DNA of 64,000 nucleotides from Setophaga petechia (Eukaryota > Chordata > Aves > Passeriformes > Parulidae), in NCBI GenBank assembly GCA_024362935.1, contig JANCRA010000009.1:15569572-15633571 (forward strand). Direction: 5' to 3'. Below the pieces are notes generated by a model. It made no database searches and was not told the origin of the DNA. It was given only the letters and a program-made list of their open reading frames with translations. Both the position numbers and the translations under genes were made by a program. Shown one piece after another: positions 61,901 to 64,000 of the stretch. Position 1 is the stretch's first letter, and every line of letters begins with the position of its first letter.

Positions 61901-62997
61901 CCATGGTTTGTGATTGCATCATGTCCATTGTATAAGTGATCCTTGAAATGTGCTTACATTTCCCAGTGATTATAGCAACATAAAAGCTGCATATGAGGCC
62001 ATGAAGAACGTGGCATGCCTGATCAACGAGCGAAAACGGAGACTAGAAAGCATAGACAAGATTGCCCGTTGGCAAGTCTCTATCGTAGACTGGGAGGTGA
62101 GTGTCAGCCTGTGCCTTTCCTGGGCAAAGGTACTGTGTACAATACCTGATGTCCCCTGCAGGAGTCTTTCTGCGTAGGTGCTTGTTTATGGTGTCTACTT
62201 TTCAAGTGGTCATTGCTCAGTTAAAAGTCCAGTTGCTTCATTTACAATGTTTCTGTTACTGATTAACCTTGTTTATAGTTCAGGAAAAGCAGTATGTAAC
62301 ATGGACACTTGTCTTTGAGGTAACAAAATGGAGCTTTTAAAAATGTTGAATCTCATTTGGAAGTCTGGTAGTTCTGTCAGAATGGGAACCTGTTTCACTG
62401 ACTTAAACGTTTCCCTCTGTTTATGCAGGACCACATTGATTGAATTTACCTCTATGATATTATTTACATTGTATGACATTTTCAAATCTAATAATAAAAA
62501 TACAAGAAAAGTGAGTGAACTTAAGATTTGATTATATAGTGAGACTAGTTAGACACACACTGAGATCTTTAAATATTATTTACTTACTACATATCTCTAT
62601 ATCTCTATATACCTGTCTTCCTAGGGACCAGATGTGTTAGCCAGAAGCTCAGAACTGATCCACTCAGGAGAGCTGACCAAAATATCAAAACAAGGCAAAA
62701 GCCAGCAGAGGACTTTCTTCCTTTTTGACCATCAGCTTGTGTTCTGTAAGAAGGACTTGCTGAGAAGGGACATTTTGTATTACAAGGATCGTATTGACAT
62801 GGATGAGACAGAAATTGTGGACACTGAAGATGGCAGAGACAAAGATTTTAACATCAATGTCAAGAATGCTTTTAAGATAATAAACAGAACAACAGAGGAG
62901 GTTCATTTGTTCTGTGCAAAAAAACAGGAGGATAAAAAGAGATGGATGGAGGCGTGTGAAAATGAAAGGAGAAGAGTTCGAGAAGACAAGGAAATGG
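27302..62997 (+). CDS. SPATA13: SPATA13 (Asef2), Rho guanine-nucleotide exchange factor; multi-exon CDS, 3' end outside window
   Basis: Spliced CDS: 27302-28939, 42030-42392, 45562-45706, 54292-54428, 55003-55182, 56261-56446, 58536-58715, 59348-59580, 61967-62096, 62625-62997. This is 3565 nt, or 1188 codons plus one base. Every intron is GT-AG and phases agree throughout. The order is a long Ser-rich N-terminal region (about 1-640), the RPIS segment (about 645-715), the APC-binding region (716-761), SH3 (about 769-828), DH (about 857-1055) and PH (about 1074-1180). From family knowledge, Asef2 is a cytosolic and leading-edge exchange factor for CDC42 and RAC1, held inactive through its SH3 region and released when APC binds. 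SH3, DH and PH closely match mammalian SPATA13 from memory. The paralogues ARHGEF4 and ARHGEF9 fit less well: residues such as [11 protein letters not shown] and [19 protein letters not shown] are of SPATA13 type. By comparison with mammals the last roughly 80 residues lie past the window. Confidence 0.95.
30574..30927. repeat. 177-bp tandem duplication, two nearly identical copies
   Basis: Copies at 30574-30750 and 30751-30927 read the same base for base except one C/T difference near the right end (CACCCAG versus CATCCAG). The bases just before copy 1 (TGCACC, then GGTGGCAG) resemble the junction between copies, so the event may have used short homology. The unit is 59 x 3 bases, so a chance open frame on the - strand runs through both copies as a repeated peptide. 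I see no reason to believe it is translated. The near-identity implies a recent duplication, a variable-number repeat or an assembly effect. Confidence 0.95.
35813..35908 (+). CDS. Candidate alternative terminal coding exon of SPATA13 (unproven)
   Basis: A good acceptor (polypyrimidine tract, then CTGTCTTGCAG) ends at 35812. Reading in phase 0 from 35813 gives 31 codons, starting [16 protein letters not shown] and ending LIKKKRR, then TAG at 35906-35908. The large exon ending at 28939 also finishes in phase 0, so splicing between them would give a protein of about 577 residues with a basic tail and no SH3, DH or PH. An AATAAATAAA cluster near 36199-36210 could serve polyadenylation. I do not recognise the peptide and do not recall this exon in mammals. 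It could equally be a chance open frame or an old coding fossil. Confidence 0.3.
   Translation, partial: TTGRIALDILGIDNPFIYVGSTQRLIKKKRR
37124..37166. repeat. A-rich tract
   Basis: An uninterrupted A19-type run followed by GAAACAAAATAAAAAGAAAA, in a SPATA13 intron. No LINE or retrocopy body is recognisable immediately upstream, so it is treated as simple sequence. Confidence 0.8.
41351..41605 (-). mobile_element. CR1 LINE 3' fragment
   Basis: Read on the - strand this ends with the typical avian CR1 3' segment, in which the words GGATGATCTTTAAGTTCCC and TTCCAAGCC are visible. Before that come the stretches for 'lists of bases' seen in CR1 3' regions: GTGAGGCACCGGAACAGGG and TGGGATGGGGC-like words. 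It is 5'-truncated, as most CR1 copies are, and mildly diverged. It sits in the large SPATA13 intron, antisense to the gene, about 420 bp before the RPIS exon. Subfamily cannot be assigned by eye. Confidence 0.85.
42030..42392 (+). CDS. SPATA13: SPATA13 exon with the KRRPIS segment
   Basis: Codes 121 residues, 547-667, phase 0 at both ends; the donor is ACACAA|GTAAGA. It includes [19 protein letters not shown] and then [16 protein letters not shown], followed by ENLLTQ. This matches the mammalian segment RRRRPISVIGGVSLYG just before the PAHQVPPYK exon, as recalled. The acceptor is taken as AAAAAG|GTTGTT at 42029 because it keeps phase 0, but its pyrimidine tract is poor. The TCAG at 41989 would break phase, and GGAAG at about 42050 is a possible phase-0 alternative. 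A Met at 42162 is a possible start for a shorter isoform comparable to the 652-residue human form. Confidence 0.88.
42393..45561 (+). other. SPATA13 intron
   Basis: AT-rich intron of about 3.2 kb. A CR1 fragment lies at about 45060-45285 on the - strand. The rest shows no coding exon, RNA gene or repeat that I can identify. Confidence 0.85.
45060..45285 (-). mobile_element. CR1 LINE fragment (ORF2 C-terminal end)
   Basis: The - strand translates to a degraded CR1 ORF2 tail, with [18 protein letters not shown] and later [17 protein letters not shown] readable. These match the conserved CR1 C-terminal words 'LRELGLFSLEKRRLRGDL' and 'SDRTRGN.FKLKEGRF'. On the + strand the familiar antisense text CCAGCTCTCTCAGCCCAGTC, followed by TTCATAGGAGAGGTGCTCC, is seen. 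It lies in an intron about 280 bp before the next exon and is antisense to SPATA13. Confidence 0.88.
45562..45706 (+). CDS. SPATA13: SPATA13 exon with the [13 protein letters not shown] segment
   Basis: The acceptor TTTCCTTGGTAG ends at 45561 and the donor AATG|GTAAGA follows 45706. The exon has 145 nt: 48 codons (residues 668-715) plus the first base of a Val completed at 54292. It encodes [17 protein letters not shown] and [19 protein letters not shown], nearly identical to mammalian SPATA13 as recalled. It is a conserved basic linker just N-terminal to the APC-binding region and has no known catalytic role. Its phase-1 donor means the next exon can also be joined to any other phase-1 first exon, which the alternative start at 51847 exploits. 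Confidence 0.95.
46764..46908 (+). mobile_element. tRNA-Ile-derived SINE with CR1 tail (TguSINE1 type)
   Basis: The 5' part (about 46764-46838) follows tRNA-Ile: a near A box in GAGTTCAGTTGG, anticodon-loop text GTTGATAATGCC with GAT in the anticodon position, and a B box in GGTTTGATCCC followed by CCTTATGGGCCA. From about 46847 the sequence switches to a CR1 3' end (GGTTGGACTTGATGATCTTA, then GGGTCCCTTCCAACTCAG) and ends in CR1-like TGTGATTCTGAG. This composite is the structure described for TguSINE1 of songbirds, moved by CR1 machinery. Stems are degraded, so it is not a working tRNA gene. Confidence 0.85.
46916..47764 (+). mobile_element. Solo endogenous-retrovirus LTR, 849 bp, with 5-bp target-site duplication
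   Basis: It starts TGTGCTGGTTTAG and ends CTAGCCAGGGCA, the TG...CA ends expected of an LTR. It is flanked by the direct repeat ATTAT at 46911-46915 and 47765-47769. A 5-bp duplication fits ERVL-type or similar elements. AATAAA at 47717-47722, about 42 bp before the end, supports a + orientation. The interior matches my memory of a passerine LTR family (GAGAGCTAAACTCCAA near the start, CAAAATGGCAAAC near the end). No gag, pol or env is present, so this is the product of LTR-LTR recombination. It inserted a few bases beyond the end of the SINE and therefore postdates it. Strand is tentative. Confidence 0.88.
48950..49925 (+). mobile_element. Old CR1/L3-like LINE 3' remnant
   Basis: Words in order resemble the 3' half of ancient CR1/L3 LINEs known across amniotes: AAAGATCTTGCAATCTTAAC, then GTCAAAACAGTAAATAAAA, ACAATATAGAGAAAAG, AATAATTTAAGAACTAAAGG directly followed by GCACCAAATGAAATC, and a late GGGGTGACCTGTGGTCTGG. 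No frame stays open for more than about 70 codons and divergence is high, so the copy is much older than the other CR1 pieces here. Boundaries are approximate. The call comes from remembered family wording, not from an alignment. Confidence 0.6.
51510..51800 (+). promoter_or_regulatory. Probable internal promoter for short SPATA13 isoform
   Basis: A local GC-rich, CpG-containing island sits inside AT-rich intron, directly before the alternative start codon at 51847. It contains ATGATGTCAG at about 51631 and several GAGCTCGG-type GC-rich words, but no TATA box at a convincing distance. Its position, 5' to an exon with its own start codon and donor, argues for a second promoter. It could give tissue-specific short Asef2. 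Confidence 0.5.
51522..51901 (+). CDS. SPATA13: Alternative first exon of short SPATA13 isoform (coding 51847-51901)
   Basis: The ATG at 51847 opens 18 codons, [18 protein letters not shown], plus one base before the donor ATGG|GTATGT at 51901/51902. The phase-1 donor joins exactly to 54292 (G|TT, Val), giving ...[11 protein letters not shown]. The same join from the 45.6-kb exon in the long form is also phase 1. An in-frame TAG at 51829-51831 shows that the ATG is not internal to a longer exon frame. The upstream roughly 300 bases are distinctly GC- and CpG-richer than the surrounding intron. I recall a mammalian Asef2 isoform starting with a similar MVARG...ARFWSLESL peptide. The product would hold only the APC-binding, SH3, DH and PH parts. 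The left edge is approximate. Confidence 0.8.
52256..52338. repeat. 42-bp tandem duplication
   Basis: Two copies of a 42-base unit beginning GTAGTTCTTTTTTGTCTGGA lie at 52256-52297 and 52298-52338. They appear identical until the last base or two. The duplication is intronic, recent or polymorphic-looking, with no coding content. Confidence 0.93.
53413..53437. repeat. Short CAGT tetranucleotide repeat
   Basis: About six CAGT units (GTCAGTCAGTCAGTCAATCA, then GTCAG) with one CAAT interruption. A minor microsatellite inside a SPATA13 intron. Confidence 0.85.
54292..54428 (+). CDS. SPATA13: SPATA13 exon: APC-binding region
   Basis: The acceptor CTTTTGTTTTAG ends at 54291 and the donor AATGAG|GTAATG follows 54428. 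The exon has 137 nt: two bases completing Val716, then residues 717-761. It encodes [20 protein letters not shown] and then [20 protein letters not shown]. This acidic-aromatic stretch is the APC-binding region of Asef proteins, the site through which the armadillo repeats of APC relieve autoinhibition. It differs from mammals by only a few conservative changes as recalled. It is the first exon shared by the long transcript and the short one starting at 51847. Confidence 0.95.
54429..55002 (+). other. SPATA13 intron
   Basis: 574 bp, AT-rich after a G-rich start (a GGGAGGGGGGG run near 54484). No feature recognised. Confidence 0.9.
55003..55182 (+). CDS. SPATA13: SPATA13 exon: SH3 domain
   Basis: The acceptor CTTCCTATCTTAG ends at 55002 and the donor GTCAGG|GTGAGT follows 55182. 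The exon has 60 codons, residues 762-821, phase 0. SH3 hallmarks are all present: ALWDHV (ALYDY-type strand), the acidic RT loop [11 protein letters not shown], the tryptophan pair in NKDWWWGR and the closing GxWFPxxFV-type motif, here [10 protein letters not shown]. In Asef proteins this SH3 packs against the DH and C-terminal region to hold the enzyme inactive. It is nearly identical to mammalian Asef2, consistent with strong constraint. Confidence 0.97.
55183..56260 (+). other. SPATA13 intron
   Basis: 1078 bp. It holds a small 19-bp tandem duplication at 55553-55589 (two copies of TTAATTTATTATCAAGG). Nothing else was recognised. Confidence 0.9.
55553..55589. repeat. 19-bp tandem duplication
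   Basis: Two adjacent copies of TTAATTTATTATCAAGG(G/A)C/A with period 19. Small, intronic, no apparent function. Confidence 0.85.
56261..56446 (+). CDS. SPATA13: SPATA13 exon: SH3-DH linker and start of DH domain
   Basis: The acceptor CTGGCTGCAG ends at 56260 and the donor TGTGAG|GTACAT follows 56446. The exon has 62 codons, residues 822-883, phase 0. It opens [11 protein letters not shown], then an acidic, variable linker ([14 protein letters not shown]). The DH domain begins near [20 protein letters not shown] and runs on through IKHLKDICE. The E(I/L)..TE..Y(V/I)..L pattern is conserved region 1 of DH domains, which contacts Rho switch 1. The linker is the least conserved part compared with mammals. 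Confidence 0.96.
56447..58535 (+). other. SPATA13 intron
   Basis: About 2.1 kb with a long T-rich run at about 57251-57278. A 110-codon open frame near 57868 has no splice signals or recognisable similarity and is taken as chance. Confidence 0.88.
57251..57278. repeat. Poly-T tract
   Basis: T10-C-T16-type run in a SPATA13 intron. It could be the tail of an old antisense insertion, but no element body is recognisable next to it. Confidence 0.8.
58536..58715 (+). CDS. SPATA13: SPATA13 exon: DH domain, central part 1
   Basis: The acceptor TTTATTTCATTTCAG ends at 58535 and the donor CAACAT|GTAGGT follows 58715. The exon has 60 codons, residues 884-943, phase 0. It encodes [20 protein letters not shown], then [20 protein letters not shown] and [24 protein letters not shown] is the strongly conserved DH helix that lines the GTPase interface. 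RKHTGMF rather than RKRRDMF separates SPATA13 from ARHGEF9. Read-through past the donor would stop after two codons. Confidence 0.97.
58716..59347 (+). other. SPATA13 intron
   Basis: 632 bp, AT-rich. No feature recognised. Confidence 0.9.
59348..59580 (+). CDS. SPATA13: SPATA13 exon: DH domain, central part 2 (conserved region 3)
   Basis: The acceptor TTTTTTTAACAG ends at 59347 and the donor GCACAG|GTGAGA follows 59580. The exon has 233 nt: residues 944-1020 plus two bases of Ser1021. It encodes [20 protein letters not shown], then [15 protein letters not shown] and [20 protein letters not shown] at about 995-1014. [11 protein letters not shown] is the signature helix (CR3) of Dbl-family DH domains that contacts switch 2 of the Rho GTPase, so catalytic function looks intact. 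The phase-2 end is matched by the next exon. Confidence 0.97.
59581..61966 (+). other. SPATA13 intron
   Basis: About 2.4 kb. No repeat family or RNA gene recognised. Open frames of 100-126 codons on both strands around 60.2-61.7 kb lack coding features. Confidence 0.88.
61967..62096 (+). CDS. SPATA13: SPATA13 exon: end of DH domain and DH-PH linker
   Basis: The acceptor ACATTTCCCAG ends at 61966 and the donor TGGGAG|GTGAGT follows 62096. One base completes Ser1021, then residues 1022-1064. It encodes [36 protein letters not shown] and VSIVDWE. This is the last DH helix, which continues into the PH domain. Mammals have HGDYSN where this bird has HSDYSN; otherwise it is nearly unchanged. Confidence 0.97.
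62097..62624 (+). other. SPATA13 intron
   Basis: 528 bp, AT-rich, ending in a short (ATCTCTAT) stutter before the acceptor. No feature recognised. Confidence 0.9.
62625..62997 (+). CDS. SPATA13: SPATA13 exon: PH domain (last coding exon in window)
   Basis: The acceptor CTGTCTTCCTAG ends at 62624 and the donor GAAATGG|GTGAGT follows 62997. The exon has 124 codons, residues 1065-1188, plus one base. The PH domain runs from about [19 protein letters not shown] through [20 protein letters not shown] to the conserved C-terminal-helix Trp1171 in [14 protein letters not shown]. It supports membrane phosphoinositide contact and DH activity. Residue 1070 is Ala (VLARSSEL), where mammalian SPATA13 and ARHGEF9 have Asp (ILDRSSEL) as recalled. 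The exon ends in phase 1, so at least one more coding exon lies past the window. Confidence 0.97.
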
Positions 62998-64000
62998 GTG
63001 AGTGAAACAATTTCTAAACAGTGGTTAAAACAAACCTGCTTTTGCAGTTCTTTGTTTTGTACAGATGTGCACTCTATCTTCTTGAGCTGGTGTCCATTTC
63101 TTGCCTGACCTGATGTTTAGCTGTGTAAGTGAAGCCTATTCAGGTGTGTTTGACCTGCCACTGTGGGCCAAAGGTCCAGGGCAGATAGTGTCATCCATAT
63201 GATTCTGGTGCTTGGTGGAGCAGAATGAGAGATGAGATATGACAAGATGCAAGTCACAAAAACCAATCAATAATAAAATCCATCTAAAATCCTAGCACTT
63301 TTGTATGAACAACTGGTCAAAAATATCTGTCCATAGAGGATGCTTTTTTACAAAGCCAAGCGGCAATAATTGTAGATTTATACTGTCTGTGTGATATAGT
63401 GGCAGCTTCGGTGTCCAGGAGGTCTATACAGTTGTATGGTGTCATTAACTACAGACCCACCAATCACACCGCTGGGCAGTGAGTGGCACTGGCCAGAGAA
63501 ATTAAGCCAAACCTTGAGTGAGCAGGAGAAAAGGTAGTAGATCCCAGGACCAGTTTTAGACCTGCAGCCTATGGGACACTCCAAGGACAGTGTGTCTTCT
63601 GTGTCAATATATAGTTAGGATTGCTTTTTTGGTTTTGCATCATTTCATGCGTCCTTTAAGATCAATGACAAAAGCTCCAGCAAAATTTAATTGGCAAAAC
63701 ATATACAAAGAAAGCAGCAACAGTAATTTTAAAAAAAGAAAACTCTTTTTAGTGTTTCCAAAAAGCCGTGTTTGTGCATCTGTGAATGTTGGCTGCATGA
63801 GAACTTCTCCTTTTCAATAAAATTCTTGAGGCTAAGGCTTTGGATTGACATCAGGTTAACATTGGAAGTGCAGTGAAGTGAATGATAAAACTCAGAAATT
63901 ATTAAAACTTAAGCAAGATGCCAAACCTTATATTCCAAACACGTGGTCAGAATAATAGGAAGACAGGAATAACCCTTACATTACAAATGTAACCCTTTTG
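62998..64000 (+). other. SPATA13 intron, continuing past the window
   Basis: No coding sequence for the C-terminal tail (mammalian EISENQKKLAML-type) was found here, so the remaining exon or exons are further right. No repeat recognised. Confidence 0.85.

Noticed and set aside
27302..62997. Assignment to the paralogues ARHGEF4 (Asef) or ARHGEF9 (collybistin)
   Set aside because: DH residues ([26 protein letters not shown]), the RPIS exon and the long N-terminal exon fit SPATA13, not the paralogues.
1..64000. CRISPR arrays, operons, riboswitches and other prokaryotic systems
   Set aside because: Vertebrate intron-exon structure and avian repeats throughout; no regularly spaced short repeats were seen.

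Overview
The window is avian genomic DNA, most likely from a songbird. The bird call rests on several CR1 LINE fragments. The songbird call rests on a tRNA-Ile-headed SINE with a CR1 tail (the TguSINE1 type known from zebra finch) and on two solo endogenous-retrovirus LTRs that each keep intact target-site duplications. The clade below bird is an inference. Nothing here is prokaryotic.

The one gene that can be read with confidence is SPATA13 (Asef2), on the + strand. It encodes an APC-regulated Rho guanine-nucleotide exchange factor for CDC42 and RAC1. A CpG island with a probable 5'-UTR exon lies at about 25.05-26.2 kb. A very large first coding exon follows at 27.1-28.9 kb. Nine further constitutive coding exons sit at 42.0, 45.6, 54.3, 55.0, 56.3, 58.5, 59.3, 62.0 and 62.6 kb. 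All junctions are GT-AG and all phases agree, giving 1188 complete codons. The 3' end of the gene, by family comparison roughly 80 residues, lies beyond position 64000. Exon order follows protein architecture: disordered N-terminal region, RPIS segment, APC-binding region, SH3, DH, PH.

Two alternative exons stand out. At about 51.5-51.9 kb there is a GC-rich alternative first exon. It starts [10 protein letters not shown], has an in-frame stop just upstream, and its phase-1 donor fits only the APC-binding exon at 54.3 kb, so it predicts a short Asef2 (ABR-SH3-DH-PH). At 35.8 kb there is a weaker candidate for an alternative terminal exon, phase-compatible with the large exon, that would end the protein before any GEF domain.

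Layout: 1-25 kb is intergenic DNA or an undetected 5' intron, with a CR1 reverse-transcriptase fragment (2.0 kb, - strand), a longer degraded CR1 ORF2 copy (10.4-11.9 kb, + strand) and a 682-bp solo LTR (14.6-15.3 kb, 6-bp duplication). From 25 to 64 kb is SPATA13. Its introns hold CR1 3' ends (41.4 and 45.1 kb), the SINE (46.8 kb), an 849-bp solo LTR inserted beside that SINE (46.9-47.8 kb, 5-bp duplication), an old CR1/L3-like LINE remnant (about 49-49.9 kb), a nearly perfect 177-bp tandem duplication (30.6-30.9 kb) and a 42-bp one (52.3 kb). No wholly new biological system is visible. The items most worth checking are the isoform-generating exons and the young-looking duplication and insertion events.
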